A stretch of 64,000 bases of DNA from Nocardia brevicatena NBRC 12119 (GCF_000308495.1 NZ_BAFU01000033.1:1-64000); one strand, 5' to 3'. Positions 46,621 to 55,479 are shown, counted from the stretch's first letter. Made by a program: numbers and translations. The notes: generated by a model not told the origin, from the sequence alone.

Positions 46621-47325
46621 TCAGACGAACGCCTCTTTCAGGGCGGACAGGTGGCCGCGGCTGAATTCGGCGGCAGCTGCGGGGTTGCGGCGGGCGATCG
46701 CGTCGGCGAGGTCCTTGTGTGCGGCGTGGTCGGCCGCTTCGGAGGGGACGGGACGAATCTCGAGCATGTCGATCATGGCCGGCCGCAGGCGGGGGAGGAA
46801 CGTATCGAAGAGCTGGGTGAGCACGTCGTTGTGGGCGGCGACGATGACCGCCCGGTGGAAGGCCATATCGGCGTCCACGTGTTCGGCGATCGAGAGACCC
46901 GTGACGGCCCGGCCCGCCAGGGCGCGGCGGATGGCACGCAGGTCCGCCGGGGTGCGTCGAACGGCGGCGAGGGCGGCGGCCTCGGCTTCGATGGCGATAC
47001 GGGCCTCGATCACCGAGACGATGCCGGCGCGGCGCAGCAGCGTGTCCCAGTCGTCGGGGACGTCCAGTGCGGTGACGAACACCCCCGCCCCCTGACGGCT
47101 GTCGAGAACGCCTCGGCCGGCCAGTTCCCTGACGGCCTCCCGGAGGGTGGAGCGACCCACACCCAGCTGCGCGGCGAGGGTGGTCTCACCCGGTAGGCGG
47201 TGGCCGAGCGGCCATTCGCCGGCGCGGATCCGCGCCAGCAGCAGTTCGGCGGCCTGCGCGGCGAGCGGATGGCGGCGTACCTGTGCCGGGGGCGCGGGGT
47301 CGGGGCGGATACCGCGGGAGACCAT
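46621..47325 (-). CDS. GntR-family (FadR subfamily) transcriptional regulator
   Basis: 234 residues. The winged HTH is at ~20-85 (LAAQAAELLLARIRAGEWPLGHRLPGE, cited by its key parts RIRAGEWPLGHRLPGE and LGVGRSTLREAVRELAGRGVL). The FCD all-helical ligand domain is at ~95-230, with the metal/ligand-site histidines in HVDADMAFHRAVIVAAHND. Members sense small organic acids. It is divergent from leuA and shares a 167-bp intergenic region with the leuA leader, so leuA is a reasonable candidate target, as is the downstream ABC ATPase gene. ATG 47325. Confidence 0.88.
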   Translation of the reverse strand: MVSRGIRPDPAPPAQVRRHPLAAQAAELLLARIRAGEWPLGHRLPGETTLAAQLGVGRSTLREAVRELAGRGVLDSRQGAGVFVTALDVPDDWDTLLRRAGIVSVIEARIAIEAEAAALAAVRRTPADLRAIRRALAGRAVTGLSIAEHVDADMAFHRAVIVAAHNDVLTQLFDTFLPRLRPAMIDMLEIRPVPSEAADHAAHKDLADAIARRNPAAAAEFSRGHLSALKEAFV

Positions 47326-47339
47326 GTCCGCCTCTCTAC

Positions 47340-47368
47340 TTGTCTGAGGAGTTGGGATTGGTTAGATT
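47340..47368 (+). promoter_or_regulatory. Candidate leuA promoter
   Basis: TTGTCT (47340-47345) and TAGATT (47363-47368) have a 17-nt spacer. The predicted start is ~3 nt before the leader-peptide ATG. Confidence 0.6.
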
Positions 47369-47377
47369 CTAGCCACC

Positions 47378-47422
47378 ATGACGCGCACCATGCTTCTCCT
47401 CGGCTGCCACGGCGGGGTCTGA
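47378..47422 (+). CDS. leuL: Leucine-rich leader peptide of leuA
   Basis: A 14-codon frame reads [14 protein letters not shown] then TGA. Three consecutive Leu codons (CTT CTC CTC) lie mid-peptide, 71 nt before leuA and just after a good promoter. Leader-peptide control of leuA has been predicted in other actinobacteria. Assignment rests on the Leu run and position; no Shine-Dalgarno is present, consistent with a near-leaderless start. Confidence 0.65.
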   Translation: MTRTMLLLGCHGGV

Positions 47423-47462
47423 CCGACCGGCCCCCTGCCGTGGGGCTCTGTCGCGGCCGGTC
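47406..47462 (+). promoter_or_regulatory. leuA attenuator: mutually exclusive hairpins
   Basis: Stem 1 pairs CCACGGC (47407-47413, inside the leader frame) with GCCGTGG (47437-47443). Stem 2 pairs GACCGGCC (47425-47432) with GGCCGGTC (47455-47462). The two interlock and cannot both form as simple hairpins. Stem 1's left arm lies within the leader ORF, so a ribosome stalled on the Leu codons would free stem 2. The leuA ribosome-binding site GAGGG is at 47482-47486. Confidence 0.5.
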
Positions 47463-47492
47463 ACCGATCCTGTCACCGACCGAGGGCAGAAC

Positions 47493-49262
47493 ATGAGCAC
47501 ACGTACCTTCCCGACCATCGACACCCCCGCCGGCGCCGTTGCGCCGGACGCTCCCACCTGGAACCGGCAGCGGTACTCGCAGATGCCGTCGCATCGCTAC
47601 CGGAACGTCTACGAGCGAGTGGACGTGCCGGCGCTCGACCGTGAATGGCCCCGAGCGCGGATCACCCGCGCGCCGCTGTGGGTGCCCGTCGACCTGCGCG
47701 ACGGTAATCAGGCGCTGGCCGAACCCATGGACCCCGAGCGCAAACAGCGCTTCTTCGAACTGCTGGTGGCCATGGGCTACAAGGAGGTCGAGGTCGGGTA
47801 TCCCTCTGCTTCGCAGACCGATTTCGATTTCGTCCGGTTGCTCGCCGAGACCGATCTCGCTCCCGACGATGTCACGATCGTGGTGTTCACCCCCGCCCGC
47901 CGCGACCTGATCGAACGCACCGTCGACGCGGTGCGCGGGATGGGCAACGAGGTCGTGATCCACCTGTACACCGCCACGGCACCCACCTGGCGGGAGGTGG
48001 TGCTGGACATGGACCGCGCCCGGCTGCGCGAACTGATCCTGGCCGGCGGTCGCGACGTGCTCGAGTTCGCCGGCGACCTGCCGAATGTGCGGTTCGAGTT
48101 CTCACCGGAGGTGTTCAACCTCACCGAACCCGACTATGTCCTGGACATCTGCGACCGGATGACCGAACTGTGGGAGGCCACCCCGCGGCGGCCGGTGATC
48201 CTGAACCTGCCCGCCACCGTGGAGGTCGCGACCCCGAACGTGTACGCCGACCAAATCGAATACATGCACCGCAATCTGCGCCGCCGCGACAGCGTGATCC
48301 TGTCGGTACACCCGCACAACGACCGCGGTACCGGTATCGCCTGCGCTGAGCTCGCGCTCCTGGCCGGCGCCGAACGGGTCGAGGGCTGCGTGTTCGGCAA
48401 CGGGGAGCGCACCGGCAATGTCGATATCGCCACGCTCGCGTTGAACCTGCACACGCAGGGGGTGGACCCGATGATCGACTTCTCCGATATCGACGAGATC
48501 CGCCGCGTCGTCGAATACTGCACCCGCCTGCCGATCCACGAGCGTCACCCGTATGTCGGTGATCTCGTGCACACGGCGTTCTCCGGTACCCATCAGGACG
48601 CGATCAAGAAAGGTATGGCCGAGCACCGCGCCCGCGCCGCGACCACCGGTGTGCCGGAACGCGAACTCGACTGGCGGGTACCGTATCTGCCGATCGACCC
48701 GGCCGATATCGGCCGCGGTTACGCGGCCGTCATCCGGGTGAACTCCCAGTCCGGTAAGGGCGGTATCGCCTACCTGCTGCACACCGAGTACGGGTTGGAC
48801 CTGCCGCGCCGCCTGCAGATCGATTTCGCCGGCAAGGTCCAATCCCATGCCGACGGCACGGGTCTGGAGATCACCGCGGCCGAATTGCGCGAGCTGTTCG
48901 ACTCGACCTATCTCGATACCCCCGACCACGCACCGGTGGCGCTGAAGGACTGGTACACCACCGGCGATGACACCGAGCTCACCCTCGTCGTCGACGGGGT
49001 CACCCGGACCGGCACACACCGGGGCACCGATCCGGTCGCCGCCCTCATCGCGGCATTGGCCGCCGCCGGTTATCCGGTCGAGATCCTGGAATCGACCCAG
49101 GAGTCGGTCGATACGGTGGCCGCACGGTACGCCATCGCCTACCTCGAATACCGGCGCGAGGGTGCCGTCGAATGGGCCTGCGGCCAAGGTGGTTCCGCGG
49201 TCGCGGCGGCTCTGGACGCGGTGATCCGGGCGGCCAACCGGTCGGCGGCCGCACTCGGCTGA
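47493..49262 (+). CDS. leuA: 2-isopropylmalate synthase
   Basis: 589 residues. This is the long LeuA form with the catalytic TIM barrel ([14 protein letters not shown] ~65-80, [11 protein letters not shown] ~267-277 providing the metal-binding His pair) and a C-terminal leucine-binding regulatory domain (~430-570, with SQSGKGG before it). It condenses acetyl-CoA with 2-oxoisovalerate, the committed step of leucine synthesis, and is feedback-inhibited by leucine. It is preceded by a leader peptide with three Leu codons and is divergent from a FadR-type regulator. ATG 47493 follows GAGGG by 6 nt. Confidence 0.96.
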   Translation: MSTRTFPTIDTPAGAVAPDAPTWNRQRYSQMPSHRYRNVYERVDVPALDREWPRARITRAPLWVPVDLRDGNQALAEPMDPERKQRFFELLVAMGYKEVEVGYPSASQTDFDFVRLLAETDLAPDDVTIVVFTPARRDLIERTVDAVRGMGNEVVIHLYTATAPTWREVVLDMDRARLRELILAGGRDVLEFAGDLPNVRFEFSPEVFNLTEPDYVLDICDRMTELWEATPRRPVILNLPATVEVATPNVYADQIEYMHRNLRRRDSVILSVHPHNDRGTGIACAELALLAGAERVEGCVFGNGERTGNVDIATLALNLHTQGVDPMIDFSDIDEIRRVVEYCTRLPIHERHPYVGDLVHTAFSGTHQDAIKKGMAEHRARAATTGVPERELDWRVPYLPIDPADIGRGYAAVIRVNSQSGKGGIAYLLHTEYGLDLPRRLQIDFAGKVQSHADGTGLEITAAELRELFDSTYLDTPDHAPVALKDWYTTGDDTELTLVVDGVTRTGTHRGTDPVAALIAALAAAGYPVEILESTQESVDTVAARYAIAYLEYRREGAVEWACGQGGSAVAAALDAVIRAANRSAAALG

Positions 49263-49365
49263 GATGTCGTTTCGGGACGGCCTCCGCTGGGCCGCTGTCC
49301 GTGCCGGACGTGGGCGAACCGCGCCACGGCTTCATCGACGGGCATCCACACCGGCTGTACCGGCG

Positions 49366-49452
49366 CCGGCTTCGACAGACCTGTCGCACCGCCGGTACCT
49401 CCCGGAATTGTCCTGTGCTCGACAAGCACTTCGCGGATGGATCGGAGCCTTG
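49366..49452 (+). repeat. Diverged copy of the 51.8-kb promoter segment
   Basis: This stretch aligns with 51800-51889 at roughly 70% identity by eye. Shared blocks are CCGGCTTCGA, CTGTCG, CGGTA, TCCTGTGC and GGATCGGAG. In the 51.8-kb copy it leads into a start codon; here the equivalent TTG is followed at once by TAG. No gene is seen in 49263-49508. Confidence 0.55.
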
Positions 49453-49508
49453 TAGTCGGAGTGACACCATCGATACCGCGCCTTCACGCCGTATCCCTGG
49501 TACAGCCG

Positions 49509-49810
49509 ATGGCCGTACCGTTGAACGGTGTCACGGTGAACCGGGCCGTCCACGTCTACGAGAACCGGCGTGAGGACGGGGTGTCGTTCCCAACCAGCCC
49601 GAGTGCTGGGCGCGGGAGGTGGTGACCGCGGACGGGAAGGCCGCTCCCACAACCTATGTGGCCGCGCTCGATGAGCTGGACCGCCTGACCGACGAGATTT
49701 CGACCGTATGCTCGACGCTCTCCCGGCAGACCACCGAGGAGTTGATGGCCGAATCGGATGACGAGGTCCGGCCGGAAGCGTTGATGCGACCGGTCCGCGA
49801 CCTGCCGTGA
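49509..49810 (+). pseudogene. Small hypothetical gene broken by a one-base frameshift
   Basis: ATG 49509 opens MAVPLNGVTVNRAVHVYENR with good codon bias up to ~49589. From there the coding-like frame continues one base out of register as NQPECWAREVVTADGK and AALDELDRLTDEIS to TGA 49808-49810. Adding one C to the CCC run at 49589-49591 would join them into a ~100-residue protein ending MRPVRDLP. The break is either a real mutation or a homopolymer sequencing error. The family is not recognised. An intact shorter reading from GTG 49619 (63 residues) is the alternative. Confidence 0.45.
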
Positions 49811-49829
49811 GGCGCTGTGTCCTCGCTGT

Positions 49830-50675
49830 TCATGTTGCCAGGAATGTTTGGATGGCTTCGTCGCTGGTGAGATGGTTGGTGCCGAGGGTGACCTCGATCG
49901 TCGGATAGTTTCTGCGCACGGCGTCGGCGATGTCGGAGAGCCGATCGGCGACTACTGTGGGGTCGCGCAGCGACTGTTGCCCCAACCCCTCGAAGCCGGG
50001 GAACCCGTCGGTTACCAGGGTTATGTCGGGGTTGTTGATGATGTTGTCGTAGGTTTGGAATTCCACGCTGACGATCTTGGATGTGTCCACGCGGCCCGGG
50101 GTGGTGAATACGCGGTCGCTGACCCCTTCGACGAAATTGGCTGCCGAGTGCCCGTCCGCGGCCATCGGATGCACACGGATACGGTTGGCGTCGATACCCA
50201 ATACCATGCCCGCGGGATGGAACCGCATCGTGCCGTCACGAACATCGGTCCAGCTCGTGATCGTTCCGTACACGCCGGCGATGTCGTTGCCGTCGGTCAG
50301 ATATACGACGTCTCCGGCGGTACTGTGCGACGCTGTGCGTATATAGCCCTCGCCCGCGGCTGCGGTTCCCTTTCCGCGGAAAGCCTTGGGAAATACTTGT
50401 TCGACTTGCCACAGGCGTGCTCCGTTGTAGAAACGATCCGGTGGTGCGGATCCGGATTCCGACAGCGGAGGCGGGGATGGCGGGTCGCCGGCATCGAAAT
50501 CATGGCAGAACCCTTTGTTGGCGTTGGTTAGCTTTTGGGCTGCATCCTCGGATCGGCGAGCGAAGGGCCTGACGCCGTGTTCGGCATCGGCCCTTGCCAT
50601 CCGCGTGATTCTGCTGCTCAAATCTTGGGCAGTTTGTAGAGTTGCCCGCACAATCTCATCGGTTCGGGTCAGCAC
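49830..50675 (-). CDS. Hypothetical protein, possible effector-type C-terminal domain
   Basis: 281 residues from GTG 50675. Residues ~1-50 are helical (IVRATLQTAQDLSSRITRMA), 60-80 a Pro/Ser linker, and ~82-281 a globular domain (RFYNGARLWQVEQVFPKAF, VVYLTDGNDIAGVYG, GMVLGIDANRIRVHP, TSKIVSVEFQTYD). The helix-linker-globule layout and the succession of conserved-looking strands are reminiscent of secreted nucleotide-modifying toxins, but no catalytic motif is certain and I do not recognise the family. The frame is open and coding-like for ~40 codons upstream of the GTG without another start, so it may be the 3' part of a longer, truncated gene. It lies beside a ruined recombinase gene. Confidence 0.5.
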   Translation of the reverse strand: MLTRTDEIVRATLQTAQDLSSRITRMARADAEHGVRPFARRSEDAAQKLTNANKGFCHDFDAGDPPSPPPLSESGSAPPDRFYNGARLWQVEQVFPKAFRGKGTAAAGEGYIRTASHSTAGDVVYLTDGNDIAGVYGTITSWTDVRDGTMRFHPAGMVLGIDANRIRVHPMAADGHSAANFVEGVSDRVFTTPGRVDTSKIVSVEFQTYDNIINNPDITLVTDGFPGFEGLGQQSLRDPTVVADRLSDIADAVRRNYPTIEVTLGTNHLTSDEAIQTFLAT

Positions 50676-50855
50676 AACAACGCTCTCGGCCTGCCGGTAG
50701 CGGCCGGCTCGTCTGATCTCGGCGCCGTCACCGGCGTCCGTGTGGTCGTGCGTTCCGCGATGGTTGGCCTTGCCTGCGATTACGGCCGAGCCGAGCCCTC
50801 ATTGCCATCAGGGGTGCGGTATCTGTCGGTGCGGAGATTACTGTTGGTGGCGGTA

Positions 50856-51420
50856 TCACTTTTGCTGTGTGGCCTGCCCATGTCGGATGGTGCGGTACGC
50901 GGTGGTCGGGAGACGCCGAACAGTTCGGCGAGGTCGGCGACGGTGTACTCGCCGGTGGCGTGCATGCGCCACAGTTCGTTGCGCTGCTCGGCCGAAAAGG
51001 CGGCCTTCGGCGCGGGCGAGGGCCATGCCCTCGCGGGTGCGCATCCGTAGCAGGCCGATTTCGAACTCGGCGAAGGTGGCCAGGATGTTCAATAACATCT
51101 TGCCCATCAGATCGTGCGGATCATCGACCTGCCCGCCGAACGACAGCTTGATACCTGGGGCGGCCAGGTCGTCATCGATCGCTCGTGCGTCCGGGACCGA
51201 GCGGTCGAACCGGTCGAGTTCGGGACGGCGGGGTGTCCCCGGCGCAGACCTCCGCAAGAGCCTGGTCCGGCCCGGAGCGCCGACGGTTGGTGCCGGTCGG
51301 GCCGTGGTCGAGATAGATGCGTTGCTCGGCGACACCGAGCTCACGCGACCGGTCACGTTGGGCGGTGAGGTCTTGGGTGTCGGTGGAGCAGCGGACATGG
51401 CCGATCAACGCGCCGAGCAT
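50856..51420 (-). pseudogene. Serine recombinase (resolvase/invertase) remnant
   Basis: Pieces of one Pin/Hin-type serine recombinase lie in different frames, in the correct order. LIGHVRCSTDTQDLTAQRD with RIYLDHGPTGTNRRR is the N-terminal catalytic part from ATG 51420. FDRSVPDARAIDDDLAAPGI, LLNILATFAEFEIGLLRMRT and REGMALARAEGRLFG are the middle. HATGEYTVADLAELFGVSR is the C-terminal HTH, in another frame. TAYRTIRHGQATQQK finishes in the middle frame at 50856. At least three frameshifts inactivate it. It marks a former mobile element; no terminal repeats were found. Confidence 0.75.
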
Positions 51421-51889
51421 GACCGAAAGCGTAACGCGGACAGCATCATTCATCGAAAACCTATCCGTACGGCCTATGCGAGACAGCAACAGCCCTTGTG
51501 ACGGCCTTGCTGCCACAGTCCCGGCGAAGTGTCCGTCGAGGTTTCGGCTGTTGGACGATGTGATCACGGTTTGACCAGGTCACCGACCATGTAGACATGC
51601 CGTGAAGTAGGAGGGTCGGTCGGTATCAAGTCGGGTGGGCGGGGAACAGTGCGCGTAGCTCGAGATCCGGGCGCGTGTCCGGGACGGTTTCGGGTGGGGT
51701 GAGGTCGAGGACCCAGCCGTCACGGATCCGGGCGTGCTGGAGACCCTGGCCCGAGTGCAGCAGTCACAACCGTAGCGCCGGGAACTGTTCCGGTTCCGGC
51801 CGGCTTCGAAAGGACTGTCGGGACGGCGGTAACTCGCGGAACTATCCTGTGCCACGGAAGAACCACGGTGTGGGCGGATCGGAGTGTTG
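51421..51889. other. Intergenic region with coding remnant and duplicated promoter segment
   Basis: On the minus strand, 51624-51740 reads RIRDGWVLDLTPPE, then PDTRPDLELRALFPAHPT and a stop, with coding-like bias but no start; it is probably a gene fragment. 51800-51889 is the intact copy of the segment also found at 49366-49452 and ends in the ribosome-binding site of the next gene. Confidence 0.4.
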
Positions 51890-52789
51890 GTGAGCGAGTA
51901 CCGGTATTACGAGTTCGTGGCTGTCGACCGGCCACTGGACGATCGGCAGCGGGCGGAGGTGCGGGCGCTGTCATCACGGGCGCGTCTCACCGACACCGCC
52001 TTCGTCGACGAGTACGAGGAGGGTGATTTCCCGGGCGACCCCGTACGGATGGTGGAGCGGTATTACGACGCTCATGTGTACCTGACGAATGAGGGGACGC
52101 GTCGGTTCGTGCTGCGGTTGCCGAAGCACGTTCTCGCGGTCGACACCGTCGAGGAGTACTGCCTCGACGGACATATGGCGGCCTGGACATCGGGCGGGAA
52201 CCTCGTTCTCGAGCTGACCAGTGAGGACGAGGAGGACGAGGAGGACCGGGAGCCGCAGGGTTGGCTCCCGGCGATCCTGGGCATCCGGGCCGAGCTCGCC
52301 GCCGGTGATCTGCGCCCGCTGTATCTGGCATGGTTGGCGGGCTACGGAACGTGGGAGCGGGACGAATGGGCGTTCGACCGTGCGCACGACGACGAACCCG
52401 AACCGTCGGTGCCGCCGGGGTTGAACGAACTCACCACCCCGCAACGGGAATTGGCCGATTTCCTGCGCCTCGACGAGGATCTGTTGCACGTGGCGGCGTC
52501 GGCGAGCCCGCCGTTGGCGTCGGCCGCCGATGATCCGCACGCGCTTGTTTCCTGGATCGCCGGCCTGCCGGTCGAGGAGAAGGACCGATTGTTGGTGCGG
52601 GTGGCCGGGGACGAGGCGGCGGTGGTGCGGATGGAGCTGTTGCATCGGTTCCGGGGCGGGTCGGTGGACCGGCCCATCGAGGCGAAGGTCCGGACGGTCG
52701 CCGATCTGCTCGATGGGGCGGGGCGGTACCGGACGGAGCGGGAACATCGAGAGGTGGGCGACCGCACCGCCGAACCGGAGAAGGTGTGA
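51890..52789 (+). CDS. Actinobacterial protein of unknown function (SEYRYYEF family)
   Basis: 299 residues from GTG 51890 (GGAG 5 nt upstream). The N-terminus SEYRYYEFVAVDRPLDDRQR, the central AAWTSGGNLVLELTSEDEED and the segment TTPQRELADFLRLDEDLLHVAA match a widespread actinomycete family of unknown function, as I recall it, whose members begin SEYQYYEF and often have a helical C-terminal extension and a downstream small helical partner. Here the protein stops at EPEKV. Just after, another frame reads AAAGADTAAERLAGLPEWET, resembling the missing extension, so the C-terminus may be frameshifted. No transmembrane segment. Confidence 0.6.
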   Translation: MSEYRYYEFVAVDRPLDDRQRAEVRALSSRARLTDTAFVDEYEEGDFPGDPVRMVERYYDAHVYLTNEGTRRFVLRLPKHVLAVDTVEEYCLDGHMAAWTSGGNLVLELTSEDEEDEEDREPQGWLPAILGIRAELAAGDLRPLYLAWLAGYGTWERDEWAFDRAHDDEPEPSVPPGLNELTTPQRELADFLRLDEDLLHVAASASPPLASAADDPHALVSWIAGLPVEEKDRLLVRVAGDEAAVVRMELLHRFRGGSVDRPIEAKVRTVADLLDGAGRYRTEREHREVGDRTAEPEKV

Positions 52790-52947
52790 CGGTGGGCCGC
52801 GGCCGGGGCGGATACGGCGGCCGAACGGTTGGCCGGTCTACCGGAATGGGAGACCGCCCCGCAGTCGATGCGGGGGGCGGCCGGCGATGAAACGGGAAAC
52901 ACTCGCCCGTGCGGGTAGGGATCTCCACCTCTCAGTACGGAGAGAGG

Positions 52948-54015
52948 TCAAGGGATGACTCCGGGCTGGTCCGGGGGCCGGGATTCTTCCTCGCCCGGGA
53001 CCGGGCCGGTGACGCCGGGTTGTCCGGAGGGGTCCGCGATAGGGGGGAGGTCCGGCGGGGCCGGTGGGGGCGGAACAGGCGGTGCCGCCGGTGGCGCGGG
53101 CGGGGCCGGTTGGGGCACCGGGGGTGTTTCGGACAGTGGTGGTTGGGCCGGAGGCGCCGTGGGCGGTTCCCCGTCCGCGTCCGGCCGCGATGGAGCCTCG
53201 GATGGGCCGGGCTCCTGGAACGGCGGATCGCTCGGAGCCTCACCGGTGTCGGGGCGCGGTTCGTTCTCGGATGCCCGTGGCGGGGGAGTCGTCTCCGCGC
53301 GGGGGGAGGTGGTGTCGGGTTCGGTGGACGGCGGAGTCGAGGGCGTGTCGGGGACGGGCCCCGTGCCCGACACGCTCGGATCGGTCGAGCCGTTCGGACC
53401 GCCGGCATCGGAAGAGCGCAGCCGGGGTGAGACCGCCGGGTGCGGGCGCGGGGACTCGAGGGGTGCGGGGGCTTCCGGGACGGGTGGTGGTGCGGGAAGC
53501 GCCGGGACGCCGGTACCGGCCGCGGTGTAGGCGGGTTTGTACACCATGTTCATGGTGAGCACGGCCTCTTGGCGCAGCGCCTCCTGCGCCATCTGCGCGT
53601 CGATGACGTTCGCGGCCTCGAGCAGGCGGGCGATGGTCCCGACCGGGCCGGACGAGCCCGGCGGCACGACGGCCAGTTTGACCGCCTCGGCGGCGGCCGC
53701 CACCGCGCCCAGCCGGGCACCGACCTGGGCGAGGACATCGGCGAGTTCGTTCACCGAATCGGCGAAACTGCGGGTGCTCGCGTAGGCTGCGTCGGCGGCC
53801 TCGCCCTCCCAGCCCGTGGCGTTCATGACCCGGTCGGCGCTGTCGCGGGTGAGCGGGAACGAGGTGCGCAGGCCGGCGGCGGCCGAGAGCCACGCACCGG
53901 AGGCGCGCAGGATCTCCACGGCGTCGATCTGCTGGGTGGCGGTGTAGATATCCGCGTGGCGCATGGATTCGAAATGCTCCATGGCGCTGATGTAGTTCGG
54001 GTCGGTGCCGGTCAT
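52948..54015 (-). CDS. ESX-associated PPE-like protein with proline-rich tail
   Basis: 355 residues. Residues ~1-150 are an all-helical WXG100/PPE-like secretion domain (MEHFESMRHADIYTATQQID, ATGWEGEAADAAYASTRSFADSV with WEG as the WXG-type turn, then an Ala-rich helix). Residues ~165-355 are almost entirely Pro/Ser/Glu/Ala (ESPRPHPAVSPR, PPVPQPAPPAPPAAPPVPPP) and probably disordered. The most economical call is a type VII secretion substrate. ATG 54015 overlaps the stop of the upstream EspC-like gene as ATGA. The very repetitive GC-rich 3' part continues to 52948. Confidence 0.7.
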   Translation of the reverse strand: MTGTDPNYISAMEHFESMRHADIYTATQQIDAVEILRASGAWLSAAAGLRTSFPLTRDSADRVMNATGWEGEAADAAYASTRSFADSVNELADVLAQVGARLGAVAAAAEAVKLAVVPPGSSGPVGTIARLLEAANVIDAQMAQEALRQEAVLTMNMVYKPAYTAAGTGVPALPAPPPVPEAPAPLESPRPHPAVSPRLRSSDAGGPNGSTDPSVSGTGPVPDTPSTPPSTEPDTTSPRAETTPPPRASENEPRPDTGEAPSDPPFQEPGPSEAPSRPDADGEPPTAPPAQPPLSETPPVPQPAPPAPPAAPPVPPPPAPPDLPPIADPSGQPGVTGPVPGEEESRPPDQPGVIP

Positions 54016-54386
54016 CGTGGCAGCCTCGCTTCCAGGGCGCGGACGGCCGCGGTATTGGCGGCGTCGGCCTCCTCGTACAGGCCGCCGCTGACCAGGAAGG
54101 CTTCCTTCATGCGGTAGGCGGCCTCGATGTAATGGTCGAGCAGGGCGACCGCGTCGCGGGCCTTGTGGCCGAAACCGGCCTGCAGCTGTTGGGCGGAGAC
54201 CAGCCCGCCGAAGCCGCGGGGTTCGGCGGCCGATTCCAGGTTCTGCCGCAGGAAGATCAGGCGTTCGGCCTGTTGTTCGTAGAAGTCGGCGCAGCGGCGG
54301 GCCGCGTCCGGGTCGAATTCGACCGTCCCCGTATGCGCGGCCTGCCGGAACCGGGCGATATCGGCTCGGCTGTTCTCGATGCTCAT
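54012..54386 (-). CDS. EspC-like type VII secretion-associated protein
   Basis: 124 residues, all helical, from ATG 54386 (GGAGGGG upstream). Sequence such as AARRCADFYEQQAERLIFLRQ and VALLDHYIEAAYRMKEAFLVSGG resembles EspC/DUF2580-type ESX partner proteins of Nocardia and mycobacteria. It is predicted to form a helical hairpin with the PPE-like protein encoded downstream, to which it is coupled by a 4-nt overlap. No WXG motif is evident. It is the second gene of the espG-like operon. Confidence 0.65.
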   Translation of the reverse strand: MSIENSRADIARFRQAAHTGTVEFDPDAARRCADFYEQQAERLIFLRQNLESAAEPRGFGGLVSAQQLQAGFGHKARDAVALLDHYIEAAYRMKEAFLVSGGLYEEADAANTAAVRALEARLPR

Positions 54387-54455
54387 GACACACACCCCTC
54401 CGTCGATCGCCTCAGGGTAACCGGAACCGGGTCTGCCGGGCATGGGTGCGAATGG

Positions 54456-55160
54456 TCAGGAAAGGATGCGTTTCTGAAGCAGGCCGGCGATCTGTTCGGC
54501 GGATGCGGGCGTCATATGCACGTTCTCGTCGGTTCGGAGCAGGTAGCGGCCGTCGTTCTGCACATCCAGCCAGGTGTAGTGCAGCGGCGGGGGCGGCGCG
54601 GGGCGGTCGAGCCGGGGCTCGATGCGGATATGCCCCTCGGCGGTGTGCCGGGCGCGGAGCAGCTTGCGGATGCGGAGGGCGGCGGGTTCGGTGGGGACGA
54701 CGGTTTCCTCGTCGCGGACCGCTGCCGTCGACGCCGTGTGGGCCGGCCGGCGTCCCGGCGGGGTGCCGGGGAGCAGAGTGGCGATCCGGGTGCCGAGTCG
54801 GGCGCTGTGGCCGATGGACACACGGATCGACCCGCCGAAATCGGGGGTGCTGCCGGGCGCCTGGACGACGAGCACCGCGCGGTCGTAGACGGCGCAGGCC
54901 AGGGCGCGGATCTCGCCGCCCGGCCGGTCGGTGTCGCCGACGACGGCCATCCGGGTGTGCGGCGCGGCGAGAATGCGCAGGCAGGCGGACAGGTCGGGGT
55001 CGGCACCGAGGGGCAGGCGGTGGTCGAGTTCGGCGCGCAGGATTTCGGCATCGCGCTCGGTGCGCGGGGATTCCAGGACGCGCAGCGGGTACGGAATGCG
55101 GTCCAGGCCGGTTTCGCGCCACATATGGGCGAATTCGTCGGGTGTGAAGGTCCAACTCAT
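54456..55160 (-). CDS. EspG-family ESX secretion chaperone
   Basis: 234 residues. MSWTFTPDEFAHMWRETGLDRIPYPL is a typical EspG N-terminus (cited as SWTFTPDEFAHMW and DRIPYPLRV). The central beta-sheet and the C-terminal PPPPLHYTWLDVQNDGRYLL with a final helix fit the family, which are cytosolic chaperones binding PE-PPE-type heterodimers for delivery to an ESX machine. Position upstream of EspC-like and PPE-like genes fits that job. ATG 55160 is chosen (AGAGGG 9 nt upstream) over ATG 55169. No ESX core (EccA-E, MycP) is in the window. Confidence 0.75.
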   Translation of the reverse strand: MSWTFTPDEFAHMWRETGLDRIPYPLRVLESPRTERDAEILRAELDHRLPLGADPDLSACLRILAAPHTRMAVVGDTDRPGGEIRALACAVYDRAVLVVQAPGSTPDFGGSIRVSIGHSARLGTRIATLLPGTPPGRRPAHTASTAAVRDEETVVPTEPAALRIRKLLRARHTAEGHIRIEPRLDRPAPPPPLHYTWLDVQNDGRYLLRTDENVHMTPASAEQIAGLLQKRILS

Positions 55161-55479
55161 ACCGCGCATCCCTCTGTCGACTCCGCCACCACCGAGCCAC
55201 CCACAGCCTAACGGGCCCCGGGGACAGGTCGCGCACGACGGAGGTTCGCCGATCGAGCCCAGTGGGAGGTGAGCCGCCCTCGGCGAGAATATGTCGGTGT
55301 GGCCGTGCGGGGGTGTCATTTGCGGTACGGTCGCGCCAGGGGATCTCCTTGCGGCACAGTGCCGATTCCCGAGACTTCGGTGGCTGACACATGGCCCGAA
55401 TGTCCGATATCCACGTGGCTTCTCGGGTTTACTCGAAGGGAGAGTCCTCGGCGGTACGGCGATCGGAATGGAGGCCGGC

